In this document: positions 27,965-36,782 of the stretch, in pieces | Layout of the letters: each line of letters starts with the position of its first letter | Numbering within the stretch: the stretch's first letter is position 1 | Assembly: GCF_022549775.1 (NCBI RefSeq) | Contig: NZ_JAKZGP010000017.1 | Coordinates: 1-64,000 of the forward strand | From: Belliella filtrata | GTDB taxonomy: Bacteria; Bacteroidota; Bacteroidia; Cytophagales; Cyclobacteriaceae | Length of the DNA: 64,000 nt | Reading direction: 5' to 3' | The notes under the pieces: model-generated | The model's input: only the letters and a program-made list of their open reading frames with translations | What the model was told of the DNA's origin: nothing | Database searches by the model: none | Program-made: the position numbers and the translations under genes

Positions 27965-28023
27965 GAACTTCTTATAAATCGATACTTCCATACCTAGATT
28001 TCACTAACCCAATTCAATAACCT

Positions 28024-29607
28024 ATGACATTAACTGTCTTTAGCTTTGTAGGCTTTACACTGTTTGTAGCTGTCTATGCTTGGTATAAAACAAGAAGCGA
28101 GAATTTATCGACCAAAGAAGGGTATTTCCTTGGGGGAAAAAGTCTCACTGGAGTGGTCATAGCAGGTTCTATGATCATGACCAATATATCTACTGAGCAT
28201 TTGGTTGGGATGAATGGTTCATCATATAAAAATGGCTTTATCATAGTAGCCTGGGAAGTGACATCTGCCTTAGCTCTGATTTTGGCTGCTTTGTATTTTG
28301 TACCGAAATACTTAAAAATGGGGCTCATGACAATTCCTCAATACCTAGAGGATAGGTTTGATGCAAGTACAAGATCGCTAGTGGCATTTTTCCTTTTGGT
28401 ATCATTTGCTGTTACTTTATTACCTATAGTCTTGTACACAGGAGCGATCAACTTAGAAAGTTTGTTTGGAGTTTCTGAGATTTTGGAGGTTTCCAGACAA
28501 GAAGGGATTTGGTTTACAGTATTGTTCGTAGGGGTATTGGGTTCTATCTATGCGATTTTTGGAGGACTAAAGGCTGTGGCAGTATCTGATACGATCAATG
28601 GCTATGGTCTTATGATAGGAGGAATTCTTATACCACTTCTGGCTTTGGTTTACATTGGAGATGGAAACCCACTGAATGGAATCTTACAGGTTTTCGAACA
28701 TGAACCACAGAAATTCAGTGTAATCGGAGATGCTGATTCAGTATTGCCATTCGAAACGCTTTTTACTGGCCTCATAATCAATCAAATATACTTTTGGTGC
28801 ATGAATCAGACTATATTGCAGCGTGCTTTAGGTGCCAAAAATCTTATAGAAGCCCAAAAGGGACTGCTTTATACTGGAGTCCTGAAGTTATTTGTTCCCT
28901 TTATAATAGTACTGCCTGGTGTGATTGGGTTTTATTACTTTGGTGACTCCCTGATAAGTGAACAGGATTTAGTTTATCCTGCCTTGGTGAAAAAAGTACT
29001 GCCTGTGAGTTTGACTGGAATATTTGCAGCAGTCCTTATGGGAGCTGTGCTGAGTACATTCAATAGTGTTTTGAACAGTGCTTCCACCATTTTTAGCATT
29101 GATATTTACAAAAGAATAATTCACCCATCAGTCTCAGATAAGAACTTGGTAAGAGCAGGGAAAATCTCTGCAACTGTATTGGCAGTGATCTCCATTATAG
29201 TTGCTCCTTTGGTGTCAAATGCCCCAGAAGGATTGTTTCAATTGCTACAGCAGCTCAATGGAATATTCTTTATCCCCATAGCATCGATCATGTTAGCTGG
29301 ATTTCTTACTGAAAGGATCACAGCGCTTGCAGCAAAAGTAGCATTGATAGTAGGTTTGGGTTTTTACATCATCGTCACATTTGTACTTCAATCGGACATT
29401 CACTTTGTACATGTATGGGGCATTGAATTCGTGATCAATAGTGTAGTCATGCTTCTAGTTTCTTTTTTATGGCCTAAGCATGCTGAAGATTCGAAGAAAA
29501 TCAGACTTAGTAATATTCAATTATCACAATGGAAATATGCAAGATTGGTGTCTTTGGCTTTGGTGGTAATAACCATTGCAGTATACATCATATTTGGATC
29601 TATTTAA
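28024..29607 (+). CDS. Sodium:solute symporter (SSS/SLC5 family), probable inositol importer
   Basis: 527 residues with about 14 hydrophobic segments. SSS marks include the discontinuous first helix region GYFLGGKSLTGVVIAGSMIMTNISTEHLVGMNG (~35-70) and GGLKAVAVSDTINGYGLMIGGI (~180-200), with NQTILQRALGAKN (~262-275) as in sugar/inositol carriers. The family moves sugars, inositols or acids with Na+ across the inner membrane. Its position between iolD and iolA makes myo-inositol the likely substrate. Confidence 0.92.
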   Translation: MTLTVFSFVGFTLFVAVYAWYKTRSENLSTKEGYFLGGKSLTGVVIAGSMIMTNISTEHLVGMNGSSYKNGFIIVAWEVTSALALILAALYFVPKYLKMGLMTIPQYLEDRFDASTRSLVAFFLLVSFAVTLLPIVLYTGAINLESLFGVSEILEVSRQEGIWFTVLFVGVLGSIYAIFGGLKAVAVSDTINGYGLMIGGILIPLLALVYIGDGNPLNGILQVFEHEPQKFSVIGDADSVLPFETLFTGLIINQIYFWCMNQTILQRALGAKNLIEAQKGLLYTGVLKLFVPFIIVLPGVIGFYYFGDSLISEQDLVYPALVKKVLPVSLTGIFAAVLMGAVLSTFNSVLNSASTIFSIDIYKRIIHPSVSDKNLVRAGKISATVLAVISIIVAPLVSNAPEGLFQLLQQLNGIFFIPIASIMLAGFLTERITALAAKVALIVGLGFYIIVTFVLQSDIHFVHVWGIEFVINSVVMLLVSFLWPKHAEDSKKIRLSNIQLSQWKYARLVSLALVVITIAVYIIFGSI

Positions 29608-29623
29608 AACTTAGTAAAATTTA

Positions 29624-31099
29624 ATGGAAAAGCTTAAAAATTTTATCAATGGTAACTGGGTGACAAGTTCAGAACCTAAGACTTCTTCAGTCATCAATCC
29701 AGCTACACAAGAAGTTTTGGCACAAGTCCCTTTTGGGCCAAGTACAGCGTCAGATTTAGATCAAGCGGTACAATGTGCTCATGCAGCATACTTGGAGTGG
29801 AGAAATGTCCCGGTCATGCAACGTGTGCAGCCTCTTTACAAACTCAAAGCCTTGCTGGAGGAGCATCATGAGGAGTTGTCACGAATCATCACTTTGGAAT
29901 GTGGCAAAACTATCATAGAGTCTCGTGCTGAGCTTCAAAGAGCAATAGAGAATGTAGAGACAGCCTGCGCTACCCCAACACTGATTCAAAGTGAATTTTC
30001 CGAAAACATAGCCAGGGGAGTGGATGAATTTATGATTCGCCAAGCCTTAGGTGTTTGTGTGTGTATTGCACCATTTAATTTCCCAGGTATGATACCATTT
30101 TGGTTTTTACCTTATGCCATAGCCTGTGGCAATTCTTTTATTATCAAGCCCTCGGAAAAAGTACCCTTGACATTGATGAAGGTGTTTGAGTTGATACAAG
30201 AAATAGGTCTTCCTGATGGATTGGTAAATCTTGTACATGGAGGAAAGGAGACTGTAGACGCCATGTTGGAGCACCCTAAGGTAAAGGCTGTGAGTTTTGT
30301 AGGTTCCACAAATGTTGCCAGATACATTTACAGCAAAGGGGCAGCTAATGGTAAAAGAGTTCAGGCTCAGGGAGGTGCTAAGAATCCTGTTGTCGTACTA
30401 CCTGATGCAGATTTAGAAGTTACTTCAAATATCATAGCAGATAGTGTGTATGGATGTGCTGGACAGCGTTGCTTGGCAGCCTCAAATATCATTGTAGTTG
30501 GAGATCATGGTGGTAAGGTCAAAGAGAGTATTTATGAAGCTGCGAAAAAGAAAATCACTGGGTTTGGATTGGATGAAAGCATTGAAATGGGCCCTGTGAT
30601 TTCGAAAGAAAGCAAATCAAGAGTAGAGATGCTTATAGAAATGGGGAAAAGCGAAGGCGCTAATCTATTGCTCGATGGACGAGGATTTCAAGTAGATGGC
30701 TATAGCAAAGGTAATTTTATAGCTCCCACAATCTTGGATGGGGTTTCTTCTACTGGAAACTTGGTGAAGACGGAGATTTTTGGACCAGTGATGAGCCTTT
30801 TGGCAATGAAAGATCTTGATGAAGCCATTTCCTTTATCAATACCAATAGCTACGGAAATATGGCTTGCCTATTTACAAGTAGTGGTGCTAGTGCCAGAAA
30901 GTTCCGAAACCAAGCAGATGCTGGCAATATTGGGATTAATATTGGAGTAGCTGCACCTATGGCACAATTTCCTTTTAGTGGGTGGAATGATAGCTTTTTT
31001 GGGGACTTGCATGGTCAAGGAAGACATGGGATTGAGTTCTTTACACAGACCAAAGTAGTGATTGAACGCTGGCCAAGAGAATGGACCAGAAAATTTTAA
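29624..31099 (+). CDS. iolA: CoA-acylating methylmalonate/malonate-semialdehyde dehydrogenase IolA (MmsA)
   Basis: 491 residues, standard MmsA length. An aldehyde dehydrogenase fold with the NAD-binding CIAPFNFPGMIPFW (~residues 146-159) and the catalytic C283 in GCAGQRCLAAS, the MmsA-specific version of the active-site loop. It converts malonate semialdehyde to acetyl-CoA and CO2, the last iol step. The stop TAA shares a base with the ATG of the next gene (TAATG), implying coupled translation. Confidence 0.95.
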   Translation: MEKLKNFINGNWVTSSEPKTSSVINPATQEVLAQVPFGPSTASDLDQAVQCAHAAYLEWRNVPVMQRVQPLYKLKALLEEHHEELSRIITLECGKTIIESRAELQRAIENVETACATPTLIQSEFSENIARGVDEFMIRQALGVCVCIAPFNFPGMIPFWFLPYAIACGNSFIIKPSEKVPLTLMKVFELIQEIGLPDGLVNLVHGGKETVDAMLEHPKVKAVSFVGSTNVARYIYSKGAANGKRVQAQGGAKNPVVVLPDADLEVTSNIIADSVYGCAGQRCLAASNIIVVGDHGGKVKESIYEAAKKKITGFGLDESIEMGPVISKESKSRVEMLIEMGKSEGANLLLDGRGFQVDGYSKGNFIAPTILDGVSSTGNLVKTEIFGPVMSLLAMKDLDEAISFINTNSYGNMACLFTSSGASARKFRNQADAGNIGINIGVAAPMAQFPFSGWNDSFFGDLHGQGRHGIEFFTQTKVVIERWPREWTRKF

Positions 31100-32010
31100 T
31101 GTATATGGAAAAGATAAAAATTGCAAATGCACCCTGTTCGTGGGGAGCCCTGGAGTTTGACCTTGAAGGAGATTCCAAAGGGTATAATGAAGTATTGGAC
31201 GAAATGAAAACTTCAGGATATGTAGGTTCGGAGTTAGGAGATTTGGGTTTTATGCCATCTGAACCAGATGAACTTAAGAGCGTTATAAAAAACTTTGATT
31301 TTTGGATTCCTGGTGCTTTTGTGCCAGTAGCATTGGCAGACGAAGAGGAGCATGCAGCAGGGCTTGCCAAAGCTTTGAAAGTTGCCAAACTGCTCGTTGA
31401 AGCGGGATTCAATGATGCATTCATTGTATTAGCAGATGAAAATGGATCTGTACCAGAGAGGACACTTAACGCAGGAAGAATTAGTGAACATATGGGGTTG
31501 TCAGAGGAGGAATGGTTGGTGTTTGCTAAAGGTGCGGATCTTATTGCCCAAAAAGTTAAGGATACTTATGGCTTGAGAACGGTATTTCATCACCATTGCG
31601 CTGGATATATTGAGACATCCTCAGAGATAGACAGATTGATGAAATTGACTAATCCTGATGTTTTAGGATTATGTCTTGATATGGGGCATTGTATGTATGG
31701 TGGAGGTAATCCTGTAGATATATTAAATAAGCATTATGATAGGATATGGCATGTTCATTTCAAAGATTATAACCCAAGCATAGGAGAGCAAAGTAAGTTG
31801 CAGAATTGGGATTACTTTGATGCTGTCAAAGCAGGAGTGTTTTGCAAACTAGGTGAGGGAGCCGTGGATTTTGAAGAGATAGTTGGAATATTGAAAACCA
31901 AAGATTACAGTGGATGGATAGTAGTGGAGCAAGATGTCTTGCCAGGTATGGGAAGCCCACTGGCATGTGCTATTCATAATAGGGAATATATCAAAAAACT
32001 AGGCTTGTAA
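31099..32010 (+). CDS. iolE: Inosose dehydratase-like TIM-barrel protein (IolE-type)
   Basis: 303 residues from the ATG at 31099, which overlaps the iolA stop; ATGs at 31081 and 31105 are alternatives. A xylose-isomerase-like TIM barrel begins IKIANAPCSWGALEF, the N-terminal IolE hallmark, and has metal-ligand regions FHHHCAGYIET, CLDMGHCMYGGG and HVHFKDYN. IolE dehydrates scyllo-inosose to the trihydroxycyclohexanedione used by IolD. IolH and IolI are related barrels, but the CSWG start and the operon completeness favour IolE. Confidence 0.9.
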   Translation: MYMEKIKIANAPCSWGALEFDLEGDSKGYNEVLDEMKTSGYVGSELGDLGFMPSEPDELKSVIKNFDFWIPGAFVPVALADEEEHAAGLAKALKVAKLLVEAGFNDAFIVLADENGSVPERTLNAGRISEHMGLSEEEWLVFAKGADLIAQKVKDTYGLRTVFHHHCAGYIETSSEIDRLMKLTNPDVLGLCLDMGHCMYGGGNPVDILNKHYDRIWHVHFKDYNPSIGEQSKLQNWDYFDAVKAGVFCKLGEGAVDFEEIVGILKTKDYSGWIVVEQDVLPGMGSPLACAIHNREYIKKLGL

Positions 32011-32206
32011 GTGATTAGAATCATCTGAAATTGTCTTAAGAATCCTTTTTGGGATTTAGTTTGTGATTGGTGCATACATAAGTCTGTGAGGACAAAGACC
32101 ATGTAAATTTTTTATTGGTATATCAAATAGCATGTTCATACTGAATGTGTATTTGAATGTAAAGTAATGAGCGTTTAAGAAAGTCAAAGAATAAATAACA
32201 TTTGCT

Positions 32207-33238
32207 ATGAAAAAGGTTAAAGTAGGTGTGATCGGAATGGGTAGGATTGGAAAGATTCATTTCGGGAATTTAAAACACCAAATTAATGATGCAGAAGTAG
32301 TCGCTATTTCTGATCCATTTTATCAAGATCCAACTGAATTCCCAAACCTGAGCCCAGAGGAGCTGATTCAGCATCCAGAGATCGAGGCTGTTATCATTTG
32401 CTCACCGACAGATACACACGCAGCATATATTTCTATGTGTGCTGAAGCGGGCAAACATATCTTCTGTGAAAAGCCCCACGACCTGTCCATAAGTCGTGTT
32501 ATAGAGACACTTAAAGAAGTGAATGCCGCTGGAGTTGAGTTAATGCTGGGTTTCAATAGAAGATTTGATCCAAATTTTCAAAAAATACGATCCTTAGTGC
32601 AAGAAGGAAAGATCGGTGATGTCCATTTACTTAAAATCACAAGTAGGGATCCTGCACCACCTTCATTAGCGTATTTAAAAAGTTCAGGAGGTATGTTTTT
32701 GGATATGACCATTCATGATTTTGACATGGCCAGGTATATCATGGGGAAAGAAGTCGTAGAAGTCTTTGCTAAAGCAGGGGCTTTCGTATCAGATGATGTG
32801 AAGGAAGCTGGGGATATCGATACAGCAGTGATTACTTTGAAGTTTGATGACGGATCTATGGCCGTGATAGACAATTGCAGAAAAGCTGTCTACGGATATG
32901 ATCAAAGGTTGGAAGTATTCGGATCAAAAGGTATGGCTAAAGTTGATAATAATAAGCCTGATACACACATACTATATAACGATCTTGGAGCCCATGGAGC
33001 ACTTCCATTAAACTTCTTTATGGAGCGATACACCATGTCATATCAAATAGAGCTAAATCGATTCATTGAAGCTGTTTTGCAAAAAAAACCAATGCCAGTA
33101 AGTGGTGTAGATGGGCTCAAAGCTATGATGATAGCACTTGCTGCAAAGCAGTCTGTAGTCATAAATCGTCCAGTTGCAATTGTGGAATTTTCAGAAGATA
33201 AAATTGATCAATTAATCCCTGAGCAAATAATCTCATAA
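32207..33238 (+). CDS. iolG: Inositol 2-dehydrogenase IolG (Gfo/Idh/MocA family)
   Basis: 343 residues. Rossmann dinucleotide fold GVIGMGRIGKIH at residues 6-17, the family EKP motif with K89 in CEKPHDLS, and the catalytic D166/H170 pair in DMTIHDFDMARYI. It oxidises myo-inositol to scyllo-inosose with NAD, the first iol step, in the cytoplasm. A 196-bp gap separates it from iolE, so it may have an extra promoter; I see no operator there. It closes the iol set, 410 bp before the second susC. Confidence 0.92.
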   Translation: MKKVKVGVIGMGRIGKIHFGNLKHQINDAEVVAISDPFYQDPTEFPNLSPEELIQHPEIEAVIICSPTDTHAAYISMCAEAGKHIFCEKPHDLSISRVIETLKEVNAAGVELMLGFNRRFDPNFQKIRSLVQEGKIGDVHLLKITSRDPAPPSLAYLKSSGGMFLDMTIHDFDMARYIMGKEVVEVFAKAGAFVSDDVKEAGDIDTAVITLKFDDGSMAVIDNCRKAVYGYDQRLEVFGSKGMAKVDNNKPDTHILYNDLGAHGALPLNFFMERYTMSYQIELNRFIEAVLQKKPMPVSGVDGLKAMMIALAAKQSVVINRPVAIVEFSEDKIDQLIPEQIIS

Positions 33239-33647
33239 AATTCCTTTATTAACAAACTTTTCATGTGATTGTTATTTGTGCAAACCTTTGCATAAATCTC
33301 TTTTGCTACAGCCGAAAATTGTTACTAATATAGCATAGAAAATATTCCGCATCACTAGAGAAAGGAGTTGTTTCGAGAGTATTGAAATTAAACCCTAAAC
33401 CCACCCGGATAACTAAAATTGTATACTCTCATATAGGGTATCAAAATTAAGAAAAAGAAAACCTGCCATGTGCCCAAAAGATTGATAAATCTTAGGGCTA
33501 ACAATCCAATTTAACAAACACTACTAAAAAATTAATTTGTTTGGCTGAATTTCAGCTACTTGAATTCCTATGTCCTAAAATTAATCCTATGAAAACTCAA
33601 TTACAGGTCAACTTTAATTTATAAAAATAACAATAAACCAAAATCAA
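33239..33647 (+). other. 409-bp leader between iolG and the second susC
   Basis: No coding frame is supported. The only recognised element is the LacI-type palindrome near 33276-33295 with its flanking TTTG boxes; this would give the susC mRNA a leader of about 340 nt. I see no clear terminator for the iol operon. Confidence 0.6.
33275..33305 (+). promoter_or_regulatory. Second copy of the LacI-type operator, upstream of susC2
   Basis: TTGTGCAAACCTTTGCATAA at 33276-33295 matches the iol operator at 19 of 20 positions, with a 17-base identical core (33279-33295 and 23111-23127). It again adjoins a TTTG (33275-33278), and a second TTTG (33302-33305) lies about 19 nt after it, in the -7 region. 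The shared site predicts one LacI-type regulator for both operons. Confidence 0.7.
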
Positions 33648-36600
33648 ATGAAAAGAACCCTTACTCATTTAAAATGGATAACTTATTTTGATTTCAGAGA
33701 TAAGATGAATCCAGCCCTAAAATTGATGAGCCTAGCTATAGGCTTATGGTTGCTGACAATAGCTTCGGCTAGTGCGCAGACGACAATCAAAGGTGTGGTA
33801 ATATCTGGTGAAGATAACCTACCATTTCCAGGTGTCACTGTCATGGAAAAAGGAACAACAAATGGAGCTGTTACTGATATGGATGGAGCCTTCTCGATCA
33901 GCATCAATGATCCGTCAAGTTCAACTCTTGTATTTTCATTCATAGGTTTTTTGACCCAGGAAATACAAATCAATAATCGTAGCAATATCCAATTGACGTT
34001 AGAACCAGATGTTTCTCAGCTAGATGAAGTAGTCGTGATTGGCTATGGAGAAAGTAAACGTCGTGACCTAACTGGCTCGGTCGGGTCGATGAATTCAGAG
34101 AATATCAGGGAAACTAACAAAGTGAATGCCTTTCAGGCTCTGCAAGGTCAAGTTGCTGGTGTAAATATTCAAGCGACAGACAACAAACCAGGTGGAGGGT
34201 TCAATGTCAGAATCAGAGGTGCCAATACAATCAATGCGAACGAAACGGTTGACCAAGGAGGATTTAGTGCAGGTCAAAACCCATTGTTTATAGTAGATGG
34301 GATTTTTGTGAATGATATTACTTTCTTAAATCCATCTGATATTGAAAGGATGGATGTCCTCAAAGATGCCTCAGCTACAGCAATCTATGGTTCGAGAGGA
34401 ACCAATGGTGTAGTAATCATTGAAACCAAAAAAGGAGCAAAGGGTAAATTGACGGTTTCTTATGATAATTATGTGGGAGTTAGACAGGCCTATAATGTGC
34501 CGAATATGTTGCAAGGAGAAGATTTTCTTCAATATTTTAGAGATGCAGTAGTAGGAAATCAGTGGGCAGGTGGCAATAGAGATTTTACAGTAAATGATGT
34601 AGTACTGAGTGATTTCATGAGACCTAATGAGTTGGCTAACGTTGCTGCTGGAAGATTTACCAACTGGCTAGACTTAGTGACAGAAACAGGAGCACAACAA
34701 AACCATACAGTCAACTTAAGTGGTGGAAATGACAATTCTATCTATGGTTTTGGGGTAGCTTATACAAAAGATGAAGGAACTTTTGCAGGAGAAGATTACG
34801 AGCGCTTCAATTTAAGAGCTAATGTAAATGCTAATCTTTCAAAATATGTTTCAGTCGGATTTAGTAATTATGCTTCATTCGCTACAAGAAATGAAGGAAG
34901 TAGAGAAGGATTAAGAAGTGCTTACAGATTGAGGCCTACTGGGTCACCGTTTGAGGAAGATGGCAGCCCTAAGTTTTTCCCTATAGAAGGAGAGACCTTC
35001 ATAACCAATCCATTGTTTGAACCAGAGTCAATGACAATGGAGACACGTACTTTGAATTATCTAAGTAATCTTTCACTGTCTGTTAGTCCTACTAAAAGCT
35101 TAAAATTCACTTCTAATTTTTCTCCAAACATCGAATTTTTGAGATTTGGAGAGTATAGGGGTAGATTCAATAAATCTACAAATGGTATCATTCAAAACAC
35201 CAGAGCCGATGTGACCAATGGTAATAGGATATCATATACTTGGGATAACATCGCAAATTATAATGCGGAATTTGGTAAAGATCATGTGATCAACGCAACT
35301 TTCGTATACTCAATGTTCATGGATAGGTATGAGAATTATAGAATGCAAAGAAGAGGTTTTTCTACTGATCAGTTTTTGTTTTATAACATGCAGGCAGGGC
35401 CAGATATCAGGGACGTTACCAGTGGGCTTTCCAAGCAGACTTTAGAGTCTTATACAGCTAGAGTAAATTATAATTTGAAAGATAAATATTTGTTTACTGT
35501 CACTGGTAGATACGATGGATCCTCAATCCTAGCTGATAACAATAAATGGGCATTTTTCCCCTCAGCAGCTTTTGCTTGGAGGATTTCAGATGAGTCATTT
35601 ATGAAAGGACAAAAGCTTGTTGAAGACCTCAAAATGCGTGTCAGTTATGGTGAAACGGGAAATAATGGTGCAGGTGGTGGATTAGGACCTTTGGCAGCTC
35701 AATCCCTTGTAAATAATTCATCATTCGTGAATTTGGGAGGTCAACCTATAAGAACAGCTGCGATCACCAGTTTGATCAATAGAGATCTGACTTGGGAAAG
35801 AACCAAGGAAGTTAATTTAGGCTTGGACTTTGGTTTCTTTAAAAATAGAGTTTATGGTTCTGTTGATGTATATAATAGAAACAATACTGGAATAATATTC
35901 TTTAGACCTACACCTATTTTGACAGGTTACTCAGGAGTATTTGAAAACATTGGTAATGCTACAAACAGGGGTATCGAAGTATCATTGAATAGTGTGAATT
36001 TTGATAATGGCACCTTCAAATGGACTTCTTCTTTGAATTTTGCCGCAAATAGAAATAGAATAACCAAGTTGACAGGTCAGACAGATGAGATATTGTTTGG
36101 GGTACAAGGTGGTTCATATATTCACCGAGTGGGAGAGTCTATTGGTTCAATTTTCACTTGGGCCTTTGATGGTATTTGGCAGCTGGATGAGTTAGAACAA
36201 GCTCAGAGCTTCGGTCAGCTACCAGGTCAGGTACGAGTTAAAGACATCAACAATGATGGGGTGATTGATGCTGATGATAGAACCATCATTGGAAACAACC
36301 TTCCAGATTGGACTGGAGGAATTTCGAACACGTTCAATTATAAAAACTTTGACTTTACCTTCTTTGTACATACCCTCCAAGGTGCGATTTCAACGAGTTA
36401 TTTCCACATGTCCCATGCTGGTTATTACAATGTACTGGCGAGGTTCAATAGCTTGAAGACAAATTACTGGACTCCAAACAATCCATCTAACGAATGGCAT
36501 CAACCAAGTAATGATGGACCATTTGCAGAACCATTGATTTATAGAGATGTATCTTTTGTAAAGGTAGGTTACATCACATTAGGATATAACTTCAATGAAG

Positions 36601-36770
36601 CTATTAACAATGCTTTGAAAGTACAGAGTCTAAGACTATACTTTACCGCTCAAAATCCATTTACTTTCTCATCATTTGAAGGATGGGATCCTGAGACCGC
36701 CGCAAGAAACAGCTGGGGTTCTGCCAATTTATCCAGAATCTTGATGGGGGGTATCAATGTTAAATTTTAA
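33648..36770 (+). CDS. susC: SusC/RagA family TonB-linked outer membrane transporter (inositol-linked locus)
   Basis: 1040 residues from 33648; an ATG at 33705 would give a neater signal peptide ending SASAQ, so the first 19 residues are doubtful. A CarboxypepD_reg domain follows (IKGVVISGEDNLPFPGVTV), then the SusC marker DEVVVIGYGESKRRDLTGSV, the plug (DASATAIYGSRGTNGVVIIETKK) and a barrel ending GGINVKF. It should import a ligand delivered by the SusD encoded 12 bp downstream. The operator it shares with the iol operon suggests an inositol-containing ligand. Confidence 0.95.
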   Translation: MKRTLTHLKWITYFDFRDKMNPALKLMSLAIGLWLLTIASASAQTTIKGVVISGEDNLPFPGVTVMEKGTTNGAVTDMDGAFSISINDPSSSTLVFSFIGFLTQEIQINNRSNIQLTLEPDVSQLDEVVVIGYGESKRRDLTGSVGSMNSENIRETNKVNAFQALQGQVAGVNIQATDNKPGGGFNVRIRGANTINANETVDQGGFSAGQNPLFIVDGIFVNDITFLNPSDIERMDVLKDASATAIYGSRGTNGVVIIETKKGAKGKLTVSYDNYVGVRQAYNVPNMLQGEDFLQYFRDAVVGNQWAGGNRDFTVNDVVLSDFMRPNELANVAAGRFTNWLDLVTETGAQQNHTVNLSGGNDNSIYGFGVAYTKDEGTFAGEDYERFNLRANVNANLSKYVSVGFSNYASFATRNEGSREGLRSAYRLRPTGSPFEEDGSPKFFPIEGETFITNPLFEPESMTMETRTLNYLSNLSLSVSPTKSLKFTSNFSPNIEFLRFGEYRGRFNKSTNGIIQNTRADVTNGNRISYTWDNIANYNAEFGKDHVINATFVYSMFMDRYENYRMQRRGFSTDQFLFYNMQAGPDIRDVTSGLSKQTLESYTARVNYNLKDKYLFTVTGRYDGSSILADNNKWAFFPSAAFAWRISDESFMKGQKLVEDLKMRVSYGETGNNGAGGGLGPLAAQSLVNNSSFVNLGGQPIRTAAITSLINRDLTWERTKEVNLGLDFGFFKNRVYGSVDVYNRNNTGIIFFRPTPILTGYSGVFENIGNATNRGIEVSLNSVNFDNGTFKWTSSLNFAANRNRITKLTGQTDEILFGVQGGSYIHRVGESIGSIFTWAFDGIWQLDELEQAQSFGQLPGQVRVKDINNDGVIDADDRTIIGNNLPDWTGGISNTFNYKNFDFTFFVHTLQGAISTSYFHMSHAGYYNVLARFNSLKTNYWTPNNPSNEWHQPSNDGPFAEPLIYRDVSFVKVGYITLGYNFNEAINNALKVQSLRLYFTAQNPFTFSSFEGWDPETAARNSWGSANLSRILMGGINVKF

Positions 36771-36782
36771 TCAATCAAAGCA

